This document shows positions 51,813-61,782 of a DNA stretch of 64,000 bases, one piece after another (the stretch's first letter is position 1; each line of letters starts with the position of its first letter). The translations under genes and the position numbers were made by a program. Source of the stretch: Burkholderia aenigmatica (GTDB taxonomy: Bacteria; Pseudomonadota; Gammaproteobacteria; Burkholderiales; Burkholderiaceae); assembly GCF_902499175.1 (NCBI RefSeq), contig NZ_CABVQC010000028.1, forward strand, positions 35,057 to 99,056. The letters are read 5' to 3'. The notes beneath the pieces are model-generated. The model was not told the DNA's origin. It worked only from the letters and a program-made list of their open reading frames with translations, and made no database searches.

Positions 51813-52808
51813 ATGACCGCCTCTGCCTTCGCTTCCCCGCTGCCCGGCGCGCGCGACCCCGACCTGGCCGCGCTCGTCGCCCGCCTCGCCGCGCCCGACG
51901 CGTCCGAGCGCCGCATCGCACTGCTCGAACTCGCCGACCTCGAGGATCCCGACTGCGTGCCCGCGTTCGTCGCGTCACTGCGCGACGATGCGTCGGCCGA
52001 CGTCCGCGGCGAAGCCGCCCGCGCGCTCGGCGCGTGGGAGCAGCCCGACGTCGTCGACGCACTGTGCGGCGCGCTGCTCGATCCGGACGACGGTGTACGC
52101 GCCACCGCCGCACAAAGCCTGTCCGAACTGAAGGACGCCGCATCGGGCGCGGCGCTGCGTCGCTGGGCCGACCGGCCGGAGCCGTTCGTGCGCGCCGCCG
52201 TGCTGCGCGGCCTGCGCGAACTGCGCGACCCCGATGCGTTGGCGCCCGCGCTGCACGCGTTGGATGCCGATGCGGCCGCCGTGCGCGCCGAGGCCGTCGC
52301 GGTGCTCGGCTGGCTCAAGGATGCGCATGCGTTGCCGCCGCTCGCGCGCGTCGCGACGGCCGACACCGATGCGGACGTACGACGTGCGGCGGTCGGCGCG
52401 CTCGGCTTCGCCGCGCCCGACGACGCGCCCGTCGCGACAGCGCTGCTCGCCGCACTGCGCGACCCCGCGTGGCAAGTGCGCGAGGAAGCGGCCGCGACAC
52501 TCGGCAAGCTGCGGATCTCCGCTGCGAGCGCACCGCTCGTCGCCGCGCTCGACGACGACTACTGGCAGGTACGCCTGCGCGCCGTCCGTGCGCTTGGCCA
52601 GTTGCGCGACAGCACCGCCGCCCCTGCGATCGCCGCCTTGCTCGCGCATGCGATCGGCAACCTGCGCAAGGAGGCCGCGCTCGCGCTCGGCGAACTGCGC
52701 GAGCGCACGACCCTGCCCGCGCTGCACACCGCACTGGAGGATCGCGACCCCGAGGTTCGCAAGGCCGTGCGGATCGCGATCCGGCAGATCGACGAGGCTT
52801 CGCGATGA
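51813..52808 (+). CDS. HEAT-repeat protein
   Basis: A ~331-residue protein built of about ten PBS-lyase-type HEAT repeats of ~31 residues (for example DVRGEAARALGAWEQPDVVD, VRAAVLRGLRELRDPDAL, VRAEAVAVLGWLKDAHAL, VRLRAVRALGQLRDSTAA). It should be a right-handed superhelical scaffold with no catalytic residues seen. PBS-lyase HEAT proteins often bind or install cofactors, so a chaperone or cofactor-insertion role for the adjacent flavoprotein/ferredoxin is plausible. The start is uncertain (GTG 51774 also possible). Its stop overlaps the DUF971 start. Confidence 0.8.
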   Translation: MTASAFASPLPGARDPDLAALVARLAAPDASERRIALLELADLEDPDCVPAFVASLRDDASADVRGEAARALGAWEQPDVVDALCGALLDPDDGVRATAAQSLSELKDAASGAALRRWADRPEPFVRAAVLRGLRELRDPDALAPALHALDADAAAVRAEAVAVLGWLKDAHALPPLARVATADTDADVRRAAVGALGFAAPDDAPVATALLAALRDPAWQVREEAAATLGKLRISAASAPLVAALDDDYWQVRLRAVRALGQLRDSTAAPAIAALLAHAIGNLRKEAALALGELRERTTLPALHTALEDRDPEVRKAVRIAIRQIDEASR

Positions 52809-53101
52809 TCGTACCGACCGAAATCGTGCTCGATCATCCGGCGCGCGCGCTGACGCTGCGCTGGCCGGACGGCGACACGCAGCATATCGGCTATGCGCAG
52901 TTGCGCCGCGGCTGCCCGTGCGCGGAATGCCGTCGGATCCGGTACGACGGCGGCCGTGTCGACGTGCAGCCCGGCCTCACGCTGGACGATGTGGAGCCGG
53001 CCGGCTACGGTATCCGTCTCGCGTTTGGCGACGGCCATGCACGCGGCATCTATCCGTGGCCGTATCTGGCCGGCATGAACGCAGCGCCGTCGCATCGCTA
53101 G
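52805..53101 (+). CDS. DUF971 (GBBH-like N-terminal domain) protein
   Basis: A 98-residue stand-alone DUF971 protein: LTLRWPDGDTQHIGYAQLR, the metal-ligand pair in GCPCAECR, and GHARGIYPWPYL. The same domain forms the N-terminus of gamma-butyrobetaine hydroxylase and the C-terminus of the plant Fe-S carrier HCF101. Coupled by ATGA overlap to the HEAT-repeat gene, it closes the operon. A role in Fe-S or metal handling for the ferredoxin is an inference. Confidence 0.85.
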   Translation: MIVPTEIVLDHPARALTLRWPDGDTQHIGYAQLRRGCPCAECRRIRYDGGRVDVQPGLTLDDVEPAGYGIRLAFGDGHARGIYPWPYLAGMNAAPSHR

Positions 53102-53202
53102 AACCGCTTCCTGCGCGACGCGCGCGGCATCGCCGACACGCGAGCGAAAACGCTGCGATACTGACGGCCACGATCGTCTCCACTCACAGCGGGAGTCAGG
53201 AC

Positions 53203-54087
53203 ATGCAAACGGCAGTCGGATTCATCGGCCTCGGCGTGATGGGCACGCCGATGGCACTCAATCTCGCGCGGGCCGGCACGCCGCTCGTCGCATGGAGCCG
53301 CTCCCACGGCAGCGACGACGCGCTGCGCGACGCCGGCGCACGCATCGCCGAGCACGCCGACGACGTGTTCGCAGCCTGCCGTACCGTCATCCTGATGCTC
53401 GCGAACGATACCGCGATCGACACCGTCCTCGGGCGCGGCACGCCCGACTTCAGTCGTCGCGTCGGCGACCACGTGATCGTGAACATGGGCACCACGTCGC
53501 CGGAATACTCGCGCGCGCTGGCCGACGAGATCGCGGCCGCGTCGGGCCGCTACGTCGAGGCACCCGTGTCGGGGTCGCGCAAGCCGGCCGAAGCAGGCCA
53601 GCTCGTCGTGATGCTGGCCGGTGCGCAGGACGACGTCGACGCGGTTCGCCCGCTCGTGAAGCCGCTATGCCGCGACAGCTTCATCTGCGGCAACGTGCCG
53701 TCGGCGCTGACCATGAAGCTCGCCGTCAACCTGTTCCTGATCACGATGGTCACCGGACTGACCGAAGCCACGCATTTCGCGCAGCGTCACGGCATCGATC
53801 TCGCCCGCTTCGCCGACGTGCTGAATGCCGGCCCGATGGCAAGCGACGTGTCGCGCGTGAAGATCGGCAAGCTCGTCGCGGCGGATTTCTCCGTGCAGGC
53901 CGCGATCACGGACGTGCTGAAGAATGCGCGCCTCGTCGCCGAGTCGGCGCGCAGCATCGGCATCGCGTCGCCGCTGCTCGATATCTGCCACGCGCTTTAC
54001 GGCGAGACCGAACAGGCCGGGCATGGGTCCGCCGACATGGTCGCCGTGATCCGCGCGATCGAGCAGCGTACCGAGGACGGGCGATGA
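53203..54087 (+). CDS. NAD(P)-dependent beta-hydroxyacid dehydrogenase
   Basis: A 294-residue HIBADH/GlxR-family enzyme: Rossmann loop GFIGLGVMGTPMALNLARAG, substrate loop EAPVSGSRKPAEAGQLV, catalytic Lys in TMKLAVNLFLITM. Members reduce tartronate semialdehyde, glyoxylate/succinic semialdehyde or oxidise 3-hydroxyisobutyrate. It starts 101 bp after DUF971 with its own ribosome site (GGGAG). It may be read from the same transcript or independently. Confidence 0.87.
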   Translation: MQTAVGFIGLGVMGTPMALNLARAGTPLVAWSRSHGSDDALRDAGARIAEHADDVFAACRTVILMLANDTAIDTVLGRGTPDFSRRVGDHVIVNMGTTSPEYSRALADEIAAASGRYVEAPVSGSRKPAEAGQLVVMLAGAQDDVDAVRPLVKPLCRDSFICGNVPSALTMKLAVNLFLITMVTGLTEATHFAQRHGIDLARFADVLNAGPMASDVSRVKIGKLVAADFSVQAAITDVLKNARLVAESARSIGIASPLLDICHALYGETEQAGHGSADMVAVIRAIEQRTEDGR

Positions 54088-54138
54088 ATCGTCGCCTGAC
54101 GTCGCTTACCTGCCCACGCTTCGACGCATAGAACCATC

Positions 54139-54612
54139 ATGTCCGATTCGTCGCCCGCGCCGACCGTGCGCCCCGTTCCCGCCGTGATCGGCGTCGTCCT
54201 CCGCGAACGCGACGTGCTGATGGTTCGCCGCGCCAATCCACCCGATGCCGGCTGCTGGGGGTTTCCCGGCGGCAAGATCGAAGCGGGCGAAACCGTCACG
54301 CGCGCCACCGTGCGCGAGATCGCCGAAGAAACCGCGATCGACGTCGAAGCGCTGGACGTGTTCACCGCGCTGGATGCGTTCGATCACGATGCCAATGGCG
54401 GCCTGCGCCAGCATTACGTGTTGGTCGCCGTGCTGTGCAAGTGGCTGCGCGGCATGCCCGTTGCGGGTGACGATGCACTCGAAGCGCGCTGGTTCGATCT
54501 CGCCGAACTCGATCGTGACGATCTGCCGATGAGTGCGGGCGTGCGGGACGTCGCGCGGCGGGCGGTGGAACGGGCAGCCACCCTGGCCGAAACGCGTCGC
54601 GCTCCAACCTGA
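54139..54612 (+). CDS. Nudix hydrolase
   Basis: A 157-residue Nudix enzyme with an intact box GGKIEAGETVTRATVREIAEET (Gx5Ex7REUxEExGU form, residues ~44-66), so it should cleave a nucleoside diphosphate linked to another group. The RRANPPDAGCWGFPGG lead-in is typical of ADP-ribose pyrophosphatase/MutT-like members. It starts 51 bp after the dehydrogenase. Exact substrate unknown. Confidence 0.88.
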   Translation: MSDSSPAPTVRPVPAVIGVVLRERDVLMVRRANPPDAGCWGFPGGKIEAGETVTRATVREIAEETAIDVEALDVFTALDAFDHDANGGLRQHYVLVAVLCKWLRGMPVAGDDALEARWFDLAELDRDDLPMSAGVRDVARRAVERAATLAETRRAPT

Positions 54613-54706
54613 CATAATGCTTACTTTCCGCATCGCCGTGCAGGCAGCCCGATCGGGACCCTGACGGCGCCAGCCACCTGTCGCGACTAAAACAACAAAT
54701 CAAATC

Positions 54707-55156
54707 ATGATCGGAATCCGCCAATCCACCCCGGCCGACGGCGCACGCGTGCTCGATATCTGGCGCAGCGCGGTCGATGCCACGCATCACTTCCTGAGCG
54801 ACAACGACCGTCGCGCGATCGAATCCGAAGTCGTCGCGTTCCTGCCCGGTGCACCGCTCGATCTCGCCGTCGACGATACCGACCGTGCGATCGGCTTCAT
54901 GCTTCTCGACGGCAGTCACATGGAAGCGCTGTTCATCGATCCTGCTCATCATGGCGCGGGGATCGGGCGCCTGCTCGTGGAAGATGCACTCAAGCGTCAT
55001 CCCGACCTGTCGACCGACGTCAACGAACAGAACGACCAGGCGGCGGGATTCTATGAACGGCTGGGATTCGAGCGCTGCGGACGATCGCCGCTCGATGGGC
55101 AGGGTCGGGCTTATCCGTTGATTCACCTGCGTTATCGCGGGAGCGATCACGCCTGA
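54707..55156 (+). CDS. GNAT-family N-acetyltransferase (YjaB-like)
   Basis: A 149-residue GNAT acyltransferase. The acetyl-CoA loop is MEALFIDPAHHGAGIGRLLV (motif A, Q/RxxGxG/A variant HHGAGIG), followed by DVNEQNDQAAGFYERLGF (motif B). Overall it resembles E. coli YjaB, whose physiological substrate is not settled. ATG 54707. Transcribed alone, convergent with the TetR gene. Confidence 0.85.
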   Translation: MIGIRQSTPADGARVLDIWRSAVDATHHFLSDNDRRAIESEVVAFLPGAPLDLAVDDTDRAIGFMLLDGSHMEALFIDPAHHGAGIGRLLVEDALKRHPDLSTDVNEQNDQAAGFYERLGFERCGRSPLDGQGRAYPLIHLRYRGSDHA

Positions 55157-55298
55157 GCGGTATCACGCAAGCGCATGCCCTCTGCTTGCGGCTTCGCGTC
55201 GTGCGCTTTTGTCGACGACCCAGCCGCGCATCCGAGCGCGTTCGATGCCGCGATACCCGCGACATCCCTGCCTCACCGGTATCGCGCGTATCGCACCG

Positions 55299-55853
55299 TT
55301 ACGCGCGTCCCCGGGCAAGCCTGCTCCCCACGGCCGCAAACGCGCGCTGCATGAAGCCGTTGAACCGCTCGGCATCGCGCCGCAGCCCGGCCTGCTGGCC
55401 GCCGATCAGGCAGAGATGCGCGAGCTGCCCCACGATCTCGGCTTCACCCGGCAGGCGGGCCCAGCGGCGGGACGTCTCGACCGCGAATGCCAGGCGCGTC
55501 GCATCGACGCGCTGCTGGAATTCCGCCACCAGCGGATCGTGCAGCGCCCACGCGCGAATCGCAATTTCACGGCCGGGCCGCTTCTCCGCGGCGATGTGCA
55601 GGTAGCGCGCCAGCGTGTCGCCCGCGCTGCGGCCGTCTGCCGCATACGCGAGCATGCGTGCGGTGTAGTCGCTCTCCCACGCGGTCAGCAGCGTCCGGAC
55701 GAAATCCTCGCGATTGCGGAAGTGGTGATAGAACGATCCGCGGGTCACGTTCAGCCGTCGCGCGAGGCTTTCGGCGGACATGCCCGCATACCCTTCCCCG
55801 TCGAGGGCGTCAAAGCCCGCTGCAATCCAGTCGTTTCGCGTCAGTGTGCTCAT
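55299..55853 (-). CDS. TetR-family transcriptional regulator
   Basis: A TetR repressor of ~184 residues, starting at ATG 55853 (in-frame ATGs also at 55859 and 55865). The HTH is MSAESLARRLNVTRGSFYHH, then FRNREDFVRTLL, with a ligand-binding helical domain following. It is divergent from the DJ-1/PfpI gene, and a perfect 19-bp palindrome lies just upstream of its start. It probably represses both genes in response to a small toxic or reactive compound. Confidence 0.87.
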   Translation of the reverse strand: MSTLTRNDWIAAGFDALDGEGYAGMSAESLARRLNVTRGSFYHHFRNREDFVRTLLTAWESDYTARMLAYAADGRSAGDTLARYLHIAAEKRPGREIAIRAWALHDPLVAEFQQRVDATRLAFAVETSRRWARLPGEAEIVGQLAHLCLIGGQQAGLRRDAERFNGFMQRAFAAVGSRLARGRA

Positions 55854-55861
55854 CGTCATCG

Positions 55862-55880
55862 CCATACAGGCTGTGTATGG
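55862..55880. promoter_or_regulatory. TetR operator palindrome
   Basis: CCATACA-GGCTG-TGTATGG, perfect 7-bp arms and a 5-bp centre. It lies in the divergent region between the TetR gene and the DJ-1/PfpI gene, 9 bp from the preferred TetR start, as expected for an autoregulatory operator. Confidence 0.6.
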
Positions 55881-55949
55881 TGCGGCATGGACAGATAGGC
55901 TGCGAACTCTATCACGGCCGCCGCCGCTTCCGGCAGCGCGCCATTACGC

Positions 55950-56615
55950 ATGGAGTCCGCCTTGAAAGACATCGCTCTCGTCGCATTTGACCAGTTCACC
56001 GACGTCGACCTGTTCCTGATGTGGGACATTCTCGGCCGCAACAACCGCGACTGGCGCGTCCGGATCCTGGGTGCGCAGCCAGTGCTGCATTCCGCACATC
56101 GTCTGGCCATCCCGACGCACGGCCCGCTTGCCGATGCCAATCACGCCGACGCGGTCCTCTTTTCGAGCGGCAAGGAAGGCGTACCGGCCGCACTGGCCCA
56201 TCCCGACTTCCTGCCGTCGTTCGATCTCGATCCCGAGCGCCAGCTCGTCGGATCGATCTGCGGCGGGGCCTTCATTCTCGAGGGGCTCGGGCTGCTGCCG
56301 GAGCGCCGCGCCACGACGCATCCTGACGCGCGGAAGGGTTTGCAGGCACTCGGGCTGGACGTGCTGAACCAGCCGCTGGTGTGCCACGGCAATGTCGCAA
56401 CCGCGGGCGGATGCCTGGCGTCGGTCTATCTGACGGGATGGCTGGTCGAATCGATGTTCGATGCGGACAAGCGCCGCGAGACACTGCTGCCTGTGCTGCC
56501 CGCCGGGCAACGGGAGATTTACGAAGATCTGATCGAGTTCAGCATCAGGCAGGGTGCGGGACAGACCACGGGCCCGATCCGGATGGTTGAAGGCGAAAAC
56601 AGTCTGGCGGCATGA
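55950..56615 (+). CDS. DJ-1/PfpI family protein
   Basis: A 221-residue class I glutamine-amidotransferase-like protein. The nucleophile Cys lies in the elbow GSICGGAFILEGLGLL (~100), with FDQFTDVDLFLMWDIL at the N-terminus. Family members include glyoxalase III-like, protease-like and isonitrile-hydratase (InhA) enzymes. The sequence around the elbow fits the InhA-like group best. Divergent from the TetR repressor, so inducible by that regulator's ligand. Confidence 0.83.
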   Translation: MESALKDIALVAFDQFTDVDLFLMWDILGRNNRDWRVRILGAQPVLHSAHRLAIPTHGPLADANHADAVLFSSGKEGVPAALAHPDFLPSFDLDPERQLVGSICGGAFILEGLGLLPERRATTHPDARKGLQALGLDVLNQPLVCHGNVATAGGCLASVYLTGWLVESMFDADKRRETLLPVLPAGQREIYEDLIEFSIRQGAGQTTGPIRMVEGENSLAA

Positions 56616-56815
56616 CGCGCGGACCAATGGGCTGCCGATAGTCGGCGGCCGGCACCCTGTTGCATCGTCGTGCGTCCTGCAGTGCCAATGGCGGATCGGG
56701 TCGGCGCTCGCCGCAAGGATGGTCGTTTCCCGCGCTGAACGAGCCTGTCGCGGGTCTGGAGATGCTAACCTCTCGGCCACTCTAACGACACCGCGTGAAG
56801 CAACAGGATTCGACC

Positions 56816-57433
56816 ATGCAAACCGTCGCAGTACTGGACTTCGAAACAACCGGACTTTCGCCGAATATGGGCGACCGTGCGACCGAAATCGCCGTCATCC
56901 TGCTCCGGGACGGACAAGTCGTCGACCGTTTCCAGAGCCTGATGAATGCAGGCAGACGCATACCGTCCGATGTCGTCGCACTGACCGGCATCACGAACGA
57001 GATGATTGCATCGGCGCCCCCGGCATCGAAAGTCATGAAGGAAGCCGCAGCGTTCGTCGGCAAGCATGCGGTCGTCGCGCACAATGCCGGCTTCGACAAA
57101 CGGTTCTGGCAGGCGGAACTCGGGCTGCTCGGCATGTCGGCCGAGCATGCCTTTGCGTGCACGATGCTCGTGGCGAGACGTATCTACCCGGATGCCCAGA
57201 GTCACCGCCTGTCGAGCCTGGTGGATATGCTGCGGTTGCCCAAATCGGGCCGTGCCCACCGGGCGATGGTCGATGCCGAGATGGCCGGTCACCTGTGGTG
57301 CCGGTTGCAGCACGACATTGCGCGGACTTACGGGCTGAACCGCATCGATCACGCGCTCATGGCGCGTGTCCAGGCAACGGCCAAGGCGAAAGTGCCGACG
57401 TACCTGCGTTCGCTCGTGGGCTCGCACGCGTGA
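56816..57433 (+). CDS. DnaQ-like 3'-5' exonuclease
   Basis: A 205-residue DEDDh exonuclease. Exo I is VLDFETTGLSP, Exo II contains HNAGFDKRFW and Exo III is HRAMVDAEMAGHL, giving all four acidic residues plus the catalytic His. It is related to the polymerase III epsilon subunit but stand-alone and short, lacking the alpha-binding C-terminal region, so it is probably a repair or RNA-processing nuclease. ATG 56816 with AGGA upstream is preferred to GTG 56795. Confidence 0.87.
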   Translation: MQTVAVLDFETTGLSPNMGDRATEIAVILLRDGQVVDRFQSLMNAGRRIPSDVVALTGITNEMIASAPPASKVMKEAAAFVGKHAVVAHNAGFDKRFWQAELGLLGMSAEHAFACTMLVARRIYPDAQSHRLSSLVDMLRLPKSGRAHRAMVDAEMAGHLWCRLQHDIARTYGLNRIDHALMARVQATAKAKVPTYLRSLVGSHA

Positions 57434-57532
57434 GATTCGATCGGCGGACGCGAGCGATCGCCATCGGGCGCACAACGGATTGCCGCGTCACGAATGACGC
57501 ACGCCGTTTCGTGACTCAGGCGACGCGTTAAC

Positions 57533-57565
57533 GAAAAACGGCTTGGCAATCGCCAAGCCGTTTCT
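57533..57565. terminator. bidirectional terminator between exonuclease gene and guaA
   Basis: An 11-bp stem AACGGCTTGGC/GCCAAGCCGTT with loop AATC, an A run on the left and T residues on the right, between converging genes. Confidence 0.85.
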
Positions 57566-57685
57566 TGTCCCGGTCCGTGCCGGGACAGCGAACAAGCTGA
57601 ACCCGCCATCCGCTCACGCCCTATCGCGCCATCAATCGATGCGCAACGACGAGAGCGGAATCGAACGCTGATTCAGCACGAACGC

Positions 57686-59305
<1,620 letters not shown>

Positions 59306-59421
59306 GGCTGCGGACGGGATGAAGAGAATAAGAAAAGCAGCGCATCATTTACATCATGCGCTGCGTCAATAGCATGGACAGCGGCGTCGGGCGGAAGGCA
59401 GCACGCGCGACGCATGGCCGG

Positions 59422-60027
59422 TCAATCCTGCATCGGCGGGCGTTCGTCGAGTGCGACGCCGCCTGACGATTGACTGGAACCGGATGAAGCCGGTGACGAT
59501 GCGGCGGATGCCGCAGGACGGCTGACGACGGGTTCGACACGCTGCGGTGCGGACGACGACGCGGGCGTCATCGCCGGCTCGGCCGGACGCTGCGCCGGCG
59601 CACGCGCGTCGAGCGCCTGCGCTTTCTCGCGCCGGCGCACGGCCGATGCGAGCCGCACGCCGCCGAGGCCGAGCACGATCAGCACGACACCGGCCACGGC
59701 CGACAGCACCCGGCCGGCGGCAGCCAGCGCGGGACCGCTGCCGGTGCCGATCGACCAGACGATCGTCAGCACGCCGGTCAGCCAGTACACGTGGCCGACC
59801 GACCGCGCGACGGGCGCCGTGAGATCCCCGTTGAACGCTGCATGAAACGCGAGCCACGCGAGCCCGAGCAACGCGATGCCGAACGCCTGGCCCAGCATCG
59901 CCGGCTGGACGCTCGCCAGCTGCAGCGCGTTGAACAGCGACTGCCAGGGCGTCAGCACGAACAGCACGCCGAACGCCAGCAGCAGCACGGCATCGACGAT
60001 CAACACGGCTCGCAGCAGCGGTTTCAT
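59422..60027 (-). CDS. hypothetical membrane protein between guaB and guaA
   Basis: A 201-residue protein with about four membrane helices (~5-27, ~42-65, ~77-95, ~103-126) and a disordered Ala/Pro/Ser/Gln-rich cytoplasmic tail (~130-201). It starts 6 bp after the guaB stop, so it is almost certainly co-transcribed with guaB. No family function is recognised. A link to nucleotide metabolism is position-based only. Confidence 0.65.
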   Translation of the reverse strand: MKPLLRAVLIVDAVLLLAFGVLFVLTPWQSLFNALQLASVQPAMLGQAFGIALLGLAWLAFHAAFNGDLTAPVARSVGHVYWLTGVLTIVWSIGTGSGPALAAAGRVLSAVAGVVLIVLGLGGVRLASAVRRREKAQALDARAPAQRPAEPAMTPASSSAPQRVEPVVSRPAASAASSPASSGSSQSSGGVALDERPPMQD

Positions 60028-60033
60028 CGGCGA

Positions 60034-61494
60034 TCAGTCCACGTGGTAGTTCGGCGCTTCCTTCGTGATCTGCACGTCGTGCACGTGCGACTCGCGCATG
60101 CCCGCCGCGGTGATCTGGACGAATTCAGCCTTGTCGTGCAGCTCGTCGATCGTCTTGCAGCCGCAGTAGCCCATGCTCGCGCGCACGCCGCCGACCAGCT
60201 GGAACAGGATCGCGTTGACCGAACCCTTGTACGCGACACGGCCTTCGATGCCTTCCGGCACGAGCTTGTCGATGTTCGCCGAGTTGTCCTGGAAGTAGCG
60301 GTCTGCCGCGCCGTCCTTCATCGCGCCGACGGAACCCATGCCGCGGTACGACTTGTACTGGCGGCCCTGGTACAGGAACACGTCGCCCGGCGATTCTTCG
60401 GTGCCCGCCAGCATGCTGCCCATCATCACTGCGTTCGCGCCGGCCGCGAGGGCCTTCGACACGTCGCCCGAGAAGCGCACGCCGCCGTCGGCGATGCACG
60501 GCACGCCCGTGCCCCGCAGCGCGTCAGCAACGTTCGCGATCGCGCTGATCTGCGGCACGCCGACACCGGCGACGATCCGCGTCGTGCAGATCGAGCCCGG
60601 GCCGATCCCGACCTTGACTGCATCCGCGCCGTACTCGACCAGCGCCTTCGCGGCGGCGGCCGTCGCGATGTTGCCGCCGATCACTTCGACGTGCGGGTAG
60701 TTCTGCTTGACCCAGCGAACGCGCTCGAGCACGCCCTTGCTGTGGCCGTGCGCGGTATCGACGACGATCACGTCGACGCCGGCCTGCACCAGCAGCTCGA
60801 CGCGCTCTTCATTGTCGGGACCGACGCCGACCGCCGCGCCTGCGCGCAGCTTGCCGTGTTCGTCCTTGCACGCATCCGGGTGCTCGGTCTGCTTCGTGAT
60901 GTCCTTGACGGTCATCAGGCCGCGCAGTTCGAACGCGTCGTTGACGACCAGCACGCGCTCGAGGCGGTGGCTGTGCATCAGCGCCTTCGCTTCGGCGAGC
61001 GGCGTGCCTTCCTTGACCGTGACGAGGCGCTCGCGCGGCGTCATGATCGACTTGACAGGCTCATCGAGGCGGGTTTCGAAACGCAGGTCGCGGTTCGTGA
61101 CGATGCCGACGAGCAGCGGGCCTTCGACGACCGGGAAGCCCGAGATGCCATGCTGGCGCGACAGCGCGATCACGTCGCGCACCTTCATTTGCGGCGGCAC
61201 CGTGATCGGATCTCGGACGACGCCCGATTCGAAACGCTTGACCTTCGCGACCTCGCGGGCCTGTTCGGCCGGCGTCAGGTTCTTGTGGACGATACCGACG
61301 CCACCCTGCTGTGCCATCGCGATCGCGAGGCGACCTTCGGTGACCGTGTCCATGGCGGCGGACACGAGCGGCATGTTCAGGGAGATGTTGCGGGTCAGCT
61401 TGGTCTTGAGGCTGGTGTCGCGCGGGAGAACGTCGGAGAAGGCGGGAACGAGGAGCACGTCATCGAAAGTGAGTGCTTTTTGGATCAGACGCAT
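60034..61494 (-). CDS. guaB: IMP dehydrogenase
   Basis: A 486-residue TIM-barrel enzyme that oxidises IMP to XMP with NAD, the committed step to GMP. An N-terminal barrel segment (FDDVLLVPAFSDVLPR) is followed by two CBS domains (~95-205), and the catalytic Cys loop is GSICTTRIVAGVGVPQ (~300). The flap Arg-Tyr motif and the C-terminal ITKEAPNYHVD are also present. AGGATTT ribosome site. Strong -10 upstream. Confidence 0.97.
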   Translation of the reverse strand: MRLIQKALTFDDVLLVPAFSDVLPRDTSLKTKLTRNISLNMPLVSAAMDTVTEGRLAIAMAQQGGVGIVHKNLTPAEQAREVAKVKRFESGVVRDPITVPPQMKVRDVIALSRQHGISGFPVVEGPLLVGIVTNRDLRFETRLDEPVKSIMTPRERLVTVKEGTPLAEAKALMHSHRLERVLVVNDAFELRGLMTVKDITKQTEHPDACKDEHGKLRAGAAVGVGPDNEERVELLVQAGVDVIVVDTAHGHSKGVLERVRWVKQNYPHVEVIGGNIATAAAAKALVEYGADAVKVGIGPGSICTTRIVAGVGVPQISAIANVADALRGTGVPCIADGGVRFSGDVSKALAAGANAVMMGSMLAGTEESPGDVFLYQGRQYKSYRGMGSVGAMKDGAADRYFQDNSANIDKLVPEGIEGRVAYKGSVNAILFQLVGGVRASMGYCGCKTIDELHDKAEFVQITAAGMRESHVHDVQITKEAPNYHVD

Positions 61495-61520
61495 GGCAAA
61501 TCCTATGGGCGCAAAAGCGA

Positions 61521-61551
61521 ATTATACGCGAAGCGCTGCGAATTTTCACAA
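61521..61551 (-). promoter_or_regulatory. sigma70 promoter of guaB
   Basis: On the minus strand a perfect TATAAT (61521-61526) preceded at 19 bp by TTGTGA (61546-61551), ~27 bp upstream of the guaB start. The -10 is consensus. The long spacer is unusual and may point to regulation. Confidence 0.6.
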
Positions 61552-61596
61552 CACGAACAACGGCTTAGCCGCTTTCCTCCGTTCGGGGGCCGAATC

Positions 61597-61630
61597 GTTC
61601 GGTTCGCCGTTCGGTTCGCCGTTCGGTTCG
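61597..61630. repeat. 12-bp tandem repeat, 2.8 copies
   Basis: GTTCGGTTCGCC repeated at 61597-61608 and 61609-61620, with a third partial copy to 61630, in the non-coding region upstream of guaB. Confidence 0.8.
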
Positions 61631-61782
61631 TTTTCGATCGCCTTTCGTTTCACCGTCGCATCGCGCCATTCGCGCAACGGGCCGCGACACCGCATGTGCG
61701 CCCGTCGCGGCCGCGCTGCACGGCGGTAGCGGCCGCGGTCGAGCGCCGCGCGGCGACGGCCAAAGTGGCTCGCGCCGCGGCC

